Assembly: GCF_012726175.1 (NCBI RefSeq)
Contig: NZ_JAASAD010000006.1
Span: forward strand, 62,001-126,000
From: Micromonospora sp. HNM0581
Lineage (GTDB): Bacteria; Actinomycetota; Actinomycetes; Mycobacteriales; Micromonosporaceae
Reading direction: 5' to 3'
Length of the DNA stretch: 64,000 bases
Of this stretch, positions 15,818 to 27,318 are shown piece by piece. A program made the translations under genes and the position numbers. Every line of letters begins with the position of its first letter. Within the stretch, counting starts at the first letter, position 1. Below the pieces are notes generated by a model that was not told the origin of the DNA, made no database searches, and saw only the letters and a program-made list of their open reading frames with translations.

Positions 15818-17947
15818 ATGCCAGGAACGGTCGGGCGAGTCCCCACGCCAGCAGGCCCTCTGGCGGGCCCGGCCGTGCCGGGCCCGCCAGCCGTCGCCAG
15901 CCATCCCCGATGGGGTGACACGGCGCTCGGCCCGTACGAGTCGTGGGATGCCGCCGTCCGCGCGACAGTCGAGGTCGTGCTCGCCTCCCCGGCGCCGATG
16001 GCCCTGCACCTCGGGACGGACCTGCTGCTGCTCTACAACGACGCGTACGCCGACCTCATCGGCGACCGGCATCCCGACGCCATGGGACGGCCCCCCGCCG
16101 AGGTCTTCGCCGAGGTGTGGCAGCGCCCCGGTGTCGGTGACATCGTCGAACAGACCTACCGCACCGGTGTACCCGCCCTGGACCGGGAGATCCCGCTCCC
16201 GTTGCACCCGCCCTCCGGCTCGCTCGACCAGCCCGTCTACACCCGTGCCTGCTCGCCCGTTCGGGACAGCCACGGCCGGATCGTCGGTGTGCTGTCCGTG
16301 GTGGCCGAGACCAGCCCGGCGACCCGGCAGCTGCAGGGCCTCAGCGACTTCGCCGCAGCGCTTTCCGGCACCCTCACCCTGGACGACGTGGCCCGGGTCG
16401 CGCTGCGTTATGCGATCACCTCGTTCGACGCCGATCGGGTCTCTTTCGCGGTGGACGACGGGGGCGGCGCAACCGGATGGCGGATGGTCCGGCGGGTTCG
16501 GGGCGAGTTGGTGGACGAGGCGGACGAACGGCTCCCTCCGTTGTGGCGACGCGGCCCGGCGGGCTGGTCCGCCCCGGCCGTGGTCAGCGCCCGCACCGGC
16601 CAGGCCACCTTCACCGACGACGGCCAGCCGCTGCACGAGATCGCAGCCGACCGGCACGACCAGAAGATCCGCGCCCTGGCCGCGGTGCCGCTGCGGGCCT
16701 CGGTGGTCCGGGGAGCGCTGACGGTCGGCTACCGCTCGGCGCATCAGTGGTCGGCCGCGGAGCGTGCCCTGCTGGCAGCCTCGGCCGAGTTGATCGGGCA
16801 GGCCACCGAGCGGGCCCGACGGTTCGAGACCCAACACGGCACCGCCCAACTGCTGCAACGAAGCATGCTGCCGGAAAACCTGCCGGTCCTGCCTCGCCTG
16901 CGGATCGCCGCGCGCTACGACCCGGGGGTCGACGGCAACGCCGCGGGCGGCGACTTCTACGACGCGTTCGTGCTGCCCACCGGGGACCTGGGCGTGGTCC
17001 TCGGCGATGTGGCCGGGCACGATGTGCAGGCCGCCGCGCGGATGGGCCAGGTGCGCGCTGCGCTGCGGGCGCTGGCGCTCAACGATCCCCGCCCGGACCA
17101 GGTGCTCGCCGGGCTCGACCGCCTGGTGGGCAGCCTGGGCGCCGAGGCCGGCACGTTCGAGCTGTTCGTCACCGTGACGTTCGGCGTCATCGACGTCGGT
17201 CGGGCGGAGCTGAAGCTGGCGAGCGCCGGTCATCCCGCGCCACTGGTCCGGCGCTGTTCGCCGACCGGTGAGCCGAAGGCCGAGTACGTCGACGTGCCCT
17301 CGGGGGCCCCGCTGGGGGTCGGCTACCGGGCGGCGACGCGCACCGTCGCGTTCGTCCCCGGCGACACGCTGTTGCTGTTCAGCGACGGTGTGGTGGAGCG
17401 ACGTCGGCACGGCCTGTCGGACGGGCTGGCCCGCCTGGCGGAGTCGGTGGCCGGTGCACCGAGCGGCGACCCGAGGGCGTTGTGCGCGGTGGCTTCGGCG
17501 GCTGTTCCCGGGGCGACGGACGACGACGTGGCCGTGCTCGCCGTCGAGTACGCGGTGCGTCCGAGCCGGTCGGCCCGGATGGAGGTGCCCGCCGAGCCGA
17601 CCGCTCCGAGCCGGGTCCGGCACTGGATGACCGCCCAACTCACCGAGTGGGAGGTGACGGATTCGGTGGTCGGCGCGGCGGTGCTCTGCACGAGCGAGCT
17701 GACCACGAACGCGCTGCTGCATGCGGGTACCGCAGCTCGGGTGGAGATCGACCTCAGCCCCGAGCGTCTGCTCGTGTCGGTGGCCGACTCGGGCTCGCGG
17801 GGCACGGTGACCCGGGCCCGCACGGAGACCCTCAGCAGCCGGGGGCGCGGGTTGGGGTTGATCGAGGAGCTGAGCGACGCCTGGGGTACCGACCCTACGG
17901 TGCGTGGCTCGACCGTCTGGTTCGAGATCCTGCTCCCCCCGGCCTGA
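15818..17947 (+). CDS. PAS-GAF-SpoIIE phosphatase with HATPase domain
   Basis: 709 residues. PAS-like sensor (about 35-165, including LLLLYNDAYADLIG), GAF (about 185-345), PP2C-type SpoIIE phosphatase (about 360-580) with GGDFYDAF, LGDVAGHDVQAAARMG and FSDGVVERR supplying the metal-binding aspartates. An RsbW-like HATPase domain follows (about 605-709) with SELTTNALLHAG, VADSGSRG and GRGLGLIEELSDAWG. Such proteins both dephosphorylate an anti-sigma antagonist and phosphorylate one or bind sigma, controlling SigB/SigF-type stress sigma factors. A sigma factor of that class lies at 25841. A 14-bp hairpin sits in the first codons. Confidence 0.9.
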   Translation: MPGTVGRVPTPAGPLAGPAVPGPPAVASHPRWGDTALGPYESWDAAVRATVEVVLASPAPMALHLGTDLLLLYNDAYADLIGDRHPDAMGRPPAEVFAEVWQRPGVGDIVEQTYRTGVPALDREIPLPLHPPSGSLDQPVYTRACSPVRDSHGRIVGVLSVVAETSPATRQLQGLSDFAAALSGTLTLDDVARVALRYAITSFDADRVSFAVDDGGGATGWRMVRRVRGELVDEADERLPPLWRRGPAGWSAPAVVSARTGQATFTDDGQPLHEIAADRHDQKIRALAAVPLRASVVRGALTVGYRSAHQWSAAERALLAASAELIGQATERARRFETQHGTAQLLQRSMLPENLPVLPRLRIAARYDPGVDGNAAGGDFYDAFVLPTGDLGVVLGDVAGHDVQAAARMGQVRAALRALALNDPRPDQVLAGLDRLVGSLGAEAGTFELFVTVTFGVIDVGRAELKLASAGHPAPLVRRCSPTGEPKAEYVDVPSGAPLGVGYRAATRTVAFVPGDTLLLFSDGVVERRRHGLSDGLARLAESVAGAPSGDPRALCAVASAAVPGATDDDVAVLAVEYAVRPSRSARMEVPAEPTAPSRVRHWMTAQLTEWEVTDSVVGAAVLCTSELTTNALLHAGTAARVEIDLSPERLLVSVADSGSRGTVTRARTETLSSRGRGLGLIEELSDAWGTDPTVRGSTVWFEILLPPA
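15860..15890 (+). other. Strong hairpin within the 5' coding region of the SpoIIE-type phosphatase
   Basis: Perfect 14-bp arms CTGGCGGGCCCGGC (15860-15873) and its complement (15877-15890) around CGT. It lies 42 bp after the annotated start. It may limit translation, or indicate that the true start is downstream. Confidence 0.45.
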
Positions 17948-18097
17948 GCGTCCGGCCGGGCGCCGCTACCGCTGGCGGTCGGGTTCCGGCCGACCTGCCG
18001 TCACGTGGTGGCGGATTACTGCGATTAGCGGCACCCCAGCCGGGGCACGTTGTGCGCCACCTGTCCGCGTGCTGCGGGCGTGGCGAGAGGCGGTGCG

Positions 18098-21915
<3,818 letters not shown>

Positions 21916-21930
21916 TAACCCGTCCAAACC

Positions 21931-21973
21931 ACGGACCCGCGGTCACGCCGTACCGGCGTGACCGCGGGTCCGT
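21931..21973 (+). terminator. Transcription terminator after GH6 gene
   Basis: Exact 20-bp stem, ACGGACCCGCGGTCACGCCG at 21931-21950 and its complement at 21954-21973, with a TAC loop, 15 bp past the cellulase stop codon. Confidence 0.8.
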
Positions 21974-22096
21974 CCCTGTCCCGCCTCAGACCGCTGCCAG
22001 CGCCATGCCCGTGGCGTCGGCCGGTGAGCCGGACGCCACCGGGGTGTTACCGCCCCGCCGAGGTGGGGTAGGCGACCGACGACGAAGGAGGCGACC

Positions 22097-22684
22097 ATGA
22101 CCACACAGTCGAACCCCTCGGCCTGGCAGCCAGGAGTGACCGGCGGCGGCACCCTCCCATCGGGCCCAGGCGGCCGTACCGCCGCGCCCAGTGGGGACGG
22201 CCACGGCCCACCGGCCGGCCCGCCGACGGTGACGATCGGCGCATTCGCCGACTATCCGACCGCCCAGCGGGTGGTGGACCACCTCGCCGACAACCGGTTC
22301 CCGGTGGAACGCGCCGCTATCGTCGGTACCGACCTGACCCTGGTGGAGACCGTGCTGGGTCGGATGACCACCGCCCGTGCGGCGCTTGTCGGGGCCGGCA
22401 CCGGAGCCTGGATCGGTTTGTTCATCGGTCTGCTGTTCGGCATCTTCACCGTCGGGAACTGGGTGGCGGTGATTCTCGCCGGCCTTGTCATCGGTGCGCT
22501 CTGGGGTGCCGTCTTCGGCGCCGTGGCGCACGCGATGACCGGCGGGCAGCGTGACTTCACGTCCGCGAGTTCCCTGCGGGCGAACCGGTACGCGGTGACC
22601 GTGGAGGCAGACGTCGCCGACCAGGCCCGTCAGCTGCTGGCCCGACTGAACCTGGGCGGCCGGGCACCACGCACTGCGGGCTGA
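22097..22684 (+). CDS. General stress protein (YflT/GSP17M-like)
   Basis: 195 residues. A Pro/Gly-rich N-terminus is followed by TIGAFADYPTAQRVVDHLAD and AAIVGTDLTLVETVLGR, the typical ferredoxin-like start of general-stress-protein-17M domains. Next come two glycine-rich membrane segments (ALVGAGTGAWIGLFIGLLFG and the next) and a C-terminal YAVTVEADVADQARQLLARL. Function in stress is known only by expression in relatives. ATG 22097 has GAAGGAGG upstream. Confidence 0.82.
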   Translation: MTTQSNPSAWQPGVTGGGTLPSGPGGRTAAPSGDGHGPPAGPPTVTIGAFADYPTAQRVVDHLADNRFPVERAAIVGTDLTLVETVLGRMTTARAALVGAGTGAWIGLFIGLLFGIFTVGNWVAVILAGLVIGALWGAVFGAVAHAMTGGQRDFTSASSLRANRYAVTVEADVADQARQLLARLNLGGRAPRTAG

Positions 22685-22693
22685 CCTCGCCGG

Positions 22694-22731
22694 TGACCGG
22701 GCGGTCCCGCCGCCGATGGGCCGCCCGGTCA
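22694..22731 (+). terminator. Transcription terminator after the stress protein gene
   Basis: 11-bp perfect stem, TGACCGGGCGG at 22694-22704 and CCGCCCGGTCA at 22721-22731, 16-nt loop, about 10 bp after the stop codon. Confidence 0.6.
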
Positions 22732-22797
22732 GGTCCACCCGCTGAGCCGTACGACAGCCGCCGTGGCGACCCCGCGACCACGGGCGGCAGAGCCCCG

Positions 22798-22929
22798 ATG
22801 CCCGCCATCACCGTCGAGAACGTCCTCGTCCTGCCCCGGCTCGACGAGTCCACCGGCTTCCGGCCGGTCCGCCTGCTCACCACCGCGCCCAGCGGGCTCG
22901 AGGGCGAGGGGAGCCGCGCCCGTACAGCT
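22798..22929 (+). pseudogene. Truncated pirin-family remnant
   Basis: Translating from ATG 22798 gives MPAITVENVLVLPRLDES and then RPVRLLTTAPSGLEGEG. This is the start of actinobacterial pirins, which use this segment before the metal-binding cupin. The match ends after about 40 residues, where the expected HPHRGFET-type metal site should follow but does not. The remaining frame runs antisense to a small membrane-protein gene. I read it as a gene fragment left by a deletion. Low-stringency coding into 23154 is possible but unsupported. Confidence 0.55.
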
Positions 22930-23057
22930 CACGAGACGGCGAAGATGCCGGCCACGCCGAGCAGGACCATGACCAGTACCGTCAACAGCGCCCCCCGCTC
23001 GCCCTCCACCGCCTGCTCGCGGTGCTCGGTCGTGGAGTTCGTCGGCTCGCCGGACAT
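22929..23057 (-). CDS. Small single-pass membrane protein
   Basis: 42 residues. A hydrophilic N-terminus (MSGEPTNSTTEHREQAVEGE) precedes one membrane helix, ALLTVLVMVLLGVAGIFAV. The ATG at 23057 has GAGGAGCCGAAGG upstream, a credible ribosome-binding site. No family recognised. Such short tail-anchored proteins are frequent in actinomycetes. Confidence 0.6.
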   Translation of the reverse strand: MSGEPTNSTTEHREQAVEGERGALLTVLVMVLLGVAGIFAVS

Positions 23058-23150
23058 CCTTCGGCTCCTCGCTGCTCGGGGTGGGGTCGGTCGCCGACAG
23101 CCGGAGCCCACCGGCGTGCGAGCCCGACCACGGGTTCGTAAAGTGAGGGC

Positions 23151-24767
23151 GTGAACGACCTCTCCGAGGGCGGGAGCATGCCGCTGCAGGACTGGTTCCT
23201 CACCGCACCGGAACGCGCCAACCCGGTCTCTGAGTTGCCGGTCTGGACCAGCGGAAACCTCGCCGAGCCGCTGATTCACGGTGCCGCGTACTTCGACCGC
23301 CTGGTCACCGAGGTCGAGCAGCTCGGCGACGGTGATCACCTCTTTTTCGCCGACTGGCGGGGCGACCCGGACGAACGCCTCCGTCCGGACGGCCCGACGA
23401 TCGCCCAGCTCTTCGCCAGCGCCGCGCAGCGTGGTGTGGTGGTCAAGGGGTTGATCTGGCGCTCGCACCTCGACGTGCTGTCCTACAGCCACCAGGAGAA
23501 CCGCAACCTCAGCGAGGCGATCTCGGCCGCCGGTGGCGAGGTGCTGCTCGACCAACGGGTCCGGCGAGGTGGATCACACCACCAGAAGCTCGTGGTGCTG
23601 CGCCGCCCGGCGACCCCCGAGCAGGACATCGCCTTCGTCGGCGGAATCGACCTGTGTCACAGCCGTCGCGACGACGACGCGCACCACGGTGACCCGCAGG
23701 CGGTACGGATGGCCGCCCCGTACGGTGACCATCCGCCCTGGCACGACGTGCAGGTCGCGTTGCGCGGGCCGGTGGTGGGTGCGCTGGACACCACGTTCCG
23801 CGAGCGGTGGACCGACCCGATGCCGCTGGACTCGGAGAACCCGCTGGCCTATCTGCGCGACCGGCTGCGCGGGGCGGACCTCACTCCCGGGCCGCTGCCG
23901 GACAAGCCGGCTGATCCGCCGCCCTGCGGTCCGCACCACGTCCAGGTGTTGCGCACCTACCCGGCGGTCCGGCCCCGGTACGCGTTCGCCCCCGACGGCG
24001 AACGCACCGTGGCCCGCGGCTACACCAAGGCGGTACGCCGCGCCCGCCGGCTGATCTACCTGGAGGACCAGTACCTCTGGTCCACCGAGGTGGCCGAGTT
24101 GTTCGCGGCGGCGTTACGCGACAATCCCGAGCTACACCTCGTCGCGGTGGTGCCGCGCCACCCCGACGTGGACGGGCGGTTGGCGCTGCCACCGAACACG
24201 GTCGGTCGCGAGCAGGCACTGGCCCTGTGCGAGCAGGCCGCGGCGGGTCGGGTACACGTCTTCGACGCGGAGAACCACGCCGGCACTCCGGTTTACGTGC
24301 ACGCGAAGGTGTGCGTGGTCGATGACGTGTGGGCCTGCGTCGGCAGCGACAACTTCAACCGACGGTCCTGGACGCACGACAGCGAGCTGTCCTGCGCGGT
24401 GCTGGACGGCTCCGCCGACGAACGACACCCGCGTGATCCGGCCGGGCGGGGTGACGGGGCACGACGGTTCGCCCGGGAGCTGCGGCTACGCCTGCTCCGC
24501 GAGCACCTGGACCGTGACCCTGCCGGCGCCGACGACGCCGACCTGATCGATCCTGACGACGCGGTCGCCGCGATCACCGCCACCGCCGAGGCGTTGCAAC
24601 GCTGGTACGACAGCGGACAGGTGGGTCCCCGCCCACCCGGTCGGCTGCGACCGCACCGCGCCCGACGTCTGCCCTGGTGGACCCGGGCCTGGGCGCTGCC
24701 CGCGTACCGCCTGGTCTACGACCCTGACGGCAGACCGTTGCGGGCCCGACGGTCGGGCACCTGGTAG
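23151..24767 (+). CDS. Phospholipase D family protein
   Basis: 538 residues with two HKD catalytic motifs. The first is GGSHHQKLVVL near 145, followed by AFVGGIDLCHSRRDD. The second is VYVHAKVCVVDDVWACVGSDNFNRRS near 385. The paired sites form one active centre that cleaves or transfers phosphodiester bonds of phospholipids. There is no signal peptide, so a cytoplasmic or membrane-associated enzyme is likely. GTG 23151. The last 52 bp overlap, antisense, the end of the decarboxylase-like gene. Confidence 0.9.
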   Translation: MNDLSEGGSMPLQDWFLTAPERANPVSELPVWTSGNLAEPLIHGAAYFDRLVTEVEQLGDGDHLFFADWRGDPDERLRPDGPTIAQLFASAAQRGVVVKGLIWRSHLDVLSYSHQENRNLSEAISAAGGEVLLDQRVRRGGSHHQKLVVLRRPATPEQDIAFVGGIDLCHSRRDDDAHHGDPQAVRMAAPYGDHPPWHDVQVALRGPVVGALDTTFRERWTDPMPLDSENPLAYLRDRLRGADLTPGPLPDKPADPPPCGPHHVQVLRTYPAVRPRYAFAPDGERTVARGYTKAVRRARRLIYLEDQYLWSTEVAELFAAALRDNPELHLVAVVPRHPDVDGRLALPPNTVGREQALALCEQAAAGRVHVFDAENHAGTPVYVHAKVCVVDDVWACVGSDNFNRRSWTHDSELSCAVLDGSADERHPRDPAGRGDGARRFARELRLRLLREHLDRDPAGADDADLIDPDDAVAAITATAEALQRWYDSGQVGPRPPGRLRPHRARRLPWWTRAWALPAYRLVYDPDGRPLRARRSGTW

Positions 24768-25450
24768 CTCGGTTCCAGTTCGCCGAGCACCGTCAACCCA
24801 CCGGGGTACGCGAACGAGGCACGCGGCGAGTAGTAACCCCAGGCGATGGTGAGCGGGTTCTCCGGGCGCAACGCGTACACCGGGTGGACCGGATCGAGGA
24901 ACTCGACCGACTCGATCTCGAACGAGCTGGTCGGCTCCGCGATCACCGGGTAGACGCTGCTCACCAGTTGTCCACGCAACTCGGTCAGGTAGCGGTGGTG
25001 GCCGTTGTGCACGACGTGACCGGTGTCGCCGACCCGCACCCGAGCCCGGATCACCTGGTGGCCGTCGATGCTCGTCTCGGTGACGAGCGTACCCACACGC
25101 TCCGTGATGCTGGTGTGGCCGGGCAGTGCCGGTGCACCCCTGTCCCGGGCGTAGCCGCGTACCTGTTCGTTGCAGGTGACGTAGTGGGTCCACCAGCCGC
25201 CCGGGGTCACGCCGTCCGGGGCTTCCATGCCGACGAGTGTGACGCCCAGGTAGGTCAGGGAGTAGGAACCGAAGCCGGAGGTCTGGCTCTCGTCGTCCAC
25301 CACGTACTGGTTCATGAAGACCTCGCGGTCCGGGTGGGGCCGCAGCCCCGCGGGGACCAGCGCCGCCACCGCGTCCGGGTCTGCCGGTAGCCAGCTGAAG
25401 TACAGCGTCCGGCTGTCGACGACGAGGTGAGGAACGGCAAGGTCGAACAC
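24716..25450 (-). CDS. Acetoacetate decarboxylase-like protein
   Basis: 244 residues from GTG 25450, preceded by CGGAGG. The pattern VPHLVVDSRTLYFSWLPADP, then MNQYVVDD and EFLDPVHPVYALRPENPL, matches a group of actinobacterial proteins assigned to the acetoacetate decarboxylase superfamily. I cannot identify the Schiff-base lysine, so decarboxylase activity is uncertain. The frame upstream of 25450 is open but lacks homology. Its 3' end overlaps the phospholipase D gene by 52 bp. Confidence 0.68.
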   Translation of the reverse strand: MFDLAVPHLVVDSRTLYFSWLPADPDAVAALVPAGLRPHPDREVFMNQYVVDDESQTSGFGSYSLTYLGVTLVGMEAPDGVTPGGWWTHYVTCNEQVRGYARDRGAPALPGHTSITERVGTLVTETSIDGHQVIRARVRVGDTGHVVHNGHHRYLTELRGQLVSSVYPVIAEPTSSFEIESVEFLDPVHPVYALRPENPLTIAWGYYSPRASFAYPGGLTVLGELEPSYQVPDRRARNGLPSGS

Positions 25451-25840
25451 GGTGCCTCCGGGTCGGGGATCTACCCGTGACGCTAGGTCCAGCGTCGTCC
25501 ACAGGACAACGACGGATAAGTGACACTCCTCTTGTCGCTGGCAGCGCACCTCGTACGTTCGTCGGCTGCCGACCCCGTCCAGCCCTGGCGGCAGGTACGG
25601 ACGGGCATCCGCGATCCATCTGATCGGCTACCCCGGACCGTGATCGAAACCTCTTCGACCCACTCCACCCACACACGGTGTCCGTTTTCGTCGCCTTCAT
25701 GGTTGAAATTCGCATAAGTACATCGTCCTTTCGGCTAGATTTTCTGGAGACGATCGGGCTAAGGTGACTCCCGAACGTACAAACGGCTTCAACCAAAGCG
25801 TCACGTCTATATCCGCGGACGAGGTGCAGGGAGGACCACC
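25451..25840. other. Divergent regulatory region upstream of sigma factor gene
   Basis: About 390 bp between the decarboxylase-like gene (minus) and the sigma factor (plus). The right half, especially 25690-25760, is distinctly A+T-richer than its surroundings, fitting a promoter region. I see no unambiguous -35/-10 pair and no inverted repeat worth naming. Confidence 0.4.
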
Positions 25841-26665
25841 ATGACCGCGTCAACGATCACCGAATCGGCGACCACCCCGGCGACCACGACCCCGAAGCTC
25901 GACCCGCGGGCGCTCACCGACAGCGCCGCCGAGCTGTTGAACGCCATGGCCGCACTGCCGGCCGGGCACCCCTCCCGGGCCGCACTGCGCGACCGGGCGA
26001 TCGAAGCCTGGCTGCCGCTCGCCAACCACCTCGCCCACCGTTACAGCGGTCGCGGCGAGCCCACCGACGATCTCGCGCAGACCGCGGCCGTCGGGCTCAT
26101 CAAGGCCATCGACAAGTTCGACCCCTCCCGTGGGGTGGACTTCGCCGGCTACGCGATCCCCACCATCATCGGCGAGCTGAAGCGGCACTTCCGCGACCGG
26201 ACGTGGGACATCCGGGTGCCCCGCCGGTTGCAGGAGCTGCGGCTGGCCATCTCCGACGCCAACAGCTCCCTGTTGCAGTCCCTGGGCCGCTCCCCGACCG
26301 TCGCCGACATCGCCGCGCACCTCAAGCTCACCGAGGAAGAGGTGCTGGAGGGCCTGGAAGGCGCCCGTGCGTACAACGCGGTGTCGCTGTCCACCCCGAC
26401 CGGTGACGGTGACCGCGCGACCGAACTGGGCGACATGCTCGGCGGCGAGGACAACGAGTTCGAACTGGCTGAGCTGCGGGTGGCGTTGGGTCCGGCGCTA
26501 GCCACGCTCGACGAACGCGAGCAGAAGATCCTGACGCTGCGGTTCTACGGCAACCTGACCCAGTCACAGATCGCGGATCAGATCGGCGTGTCGCAGATGC
26601 ACGTGTCCCGGCTGCTGGCCCGGGCACTGACGAAGCTGCGGGGGCAGCTCGACGGGACGTACTAG
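25841..26665 (+). CDS. SigB/SigF/SigG-family RNA polymerase sigma factor
   Basis: 274 residues. Region 2 has PTDDLAQTAAVGLIKAIDKF and GVDFAGYAIPTIIGELKRHF followed by RDRTWDIRVPRRLQEL. Region 3 is at SLGRSPTVADIAAHLKLTEE, and region 4 at ILTLRFYGNLTQSQIADQIG with SQMHVSRLLARAL. This is a group 3 stress or developmental sigma factor, normally held by an RsbW-type anti-sigma kinase and released through SpoIIE-type phosphatases such as the one at 15818. No anti-sigma gene is adjacent. The first 30 residues are Thr-rich and variable. ATG 25841 follows GGGAGG. Confidence 0.93.
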   Translation: MTASTITESATTPATTTPKLDPRALTDSAAELLNAMAALPAGHPSRAALRDRAIEAWLPLANHLAHRYSGRGEPTDDLAQTAAVGLIKAIDKFDPSRGVDFAGYAIPTIIGELKRHFRDRTWDIRVPRRLQELRLAISDANSSLLQSLGRSPTVADIAAHLKLTEEEVLEGLEGARAYNAVSLSTPTGDGDRATELGDMLGGEDNEFELAELRVALGPALATLDEREQKILTLRFYGNLTQSQIADQIGVSQMHVSRLLARALTKLRGQLDGTY

Positions 26666-26672
26666 AGGGGGT

Positions 26673-26713
26673 GACGATGGTGGCCGGGTCCGTCGGACCC
26701 GGCCACCATCGTC
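26673..26713. terminator. Bidirectional terminator between convergent genes
   Basis: Exact 20-bp arms, GACGATGGTGGCCGGGTCCG at 26673-26692 and its complement at 26694-26713, one base apart. It sits between the sigma factor and the GNAT gene. Confidence 0.8.
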
Positions 26714-26724
26714 GTCGCGTCACC

Positions 26725-27318
26725 TCAGGCGACGACTGGTTCCCGCCACATCGGCCAGAACGGCGTGCCGTCGGGCAGCCGGAACGGCTCTGCGACCCGG
26801 TAGCCGTGCCGCGCGTACAGGTCACGGCTGGTTTCGCTGCTCGCTTCCAGGTACGCCGGTACGCCGTTGGCGTCCAGCCAGGTGTGATGGTGACGCAGCA
26901 GCGCCGTGCCGACACCCCGGCCCTGCCGATCCGGACGCACGGCCAGGAGCGCCAGGTGGTGATGATCGGCGTGCGGATGATTGGCGGCGAACAACTCGTC
27001 CAAGTGGACGAATTTCGGGGTCCACTCCCCGCACGCCGAGGCCAGCCGCGTGTCGTAGTCCTCCGGCGGCGGCAGTGGTTCACCGATCGACGGAAGCCAG
27101 ACGGCCACCCCGACGCGGTCCTCGGTGCCGAACACCAGCCCGTGGCGGGTGGCGTGGTCAACGATGATTTCGAAGTTTGCGGTCAGCACCGTCTCCCGCT
27201 TGGCCTCGTCCGGCACCAGCCAGCGGGGCTGGTCCAGCACCATGAACGCCTCGGCGATCCGTGCGGCGACCCAGCTGACGTCGCCGACGCCGAGTCGACC
27301 GACCGCTGGCCGGCTCAT
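26725..27318 (-). CDS. GNAT-family N-acetyltransferase
   Basis: 197 residues. The acetyl-CoA site is HLALLAVRPDRQGRGVGTAL, with LEASSETSRDLYARHGYRV following, as in GNAT enzymes. The substrate is unknown. ATG 27318 overlaps the stop of the upstream permease gene in an ATGA, so both are probably co-translated; a small amine related to the permease's cargo is a reasonable but unproven substrate. Confidence 0.87.
   Translation of the reverse strand: MSRPAVGRLGVGDVSWVAARIAEAFMVLDQPRWLVPDEAKRETVLTANFEIIVDHATRHGLVFGTEDRVGVAVWLPSIGEPLPPPEDYDTRLASACGEWTPKFVHLDELFAANHPHADHHHLALLAVRPDRQGRGVGTALLRHHHTWLDANGVPAYLEASSETSRDLYARHGYRVAEPFRLPDGTPFWPMWREPVVA

Noticed and set aside
15665..17722. Long antisense open frame across the SpoIIE-type gene
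   Set aside because: Composition-driven shadow in high-G+C DNA; Arg/Gln/His-rich, no domain, opposite a gene with clear motifs.
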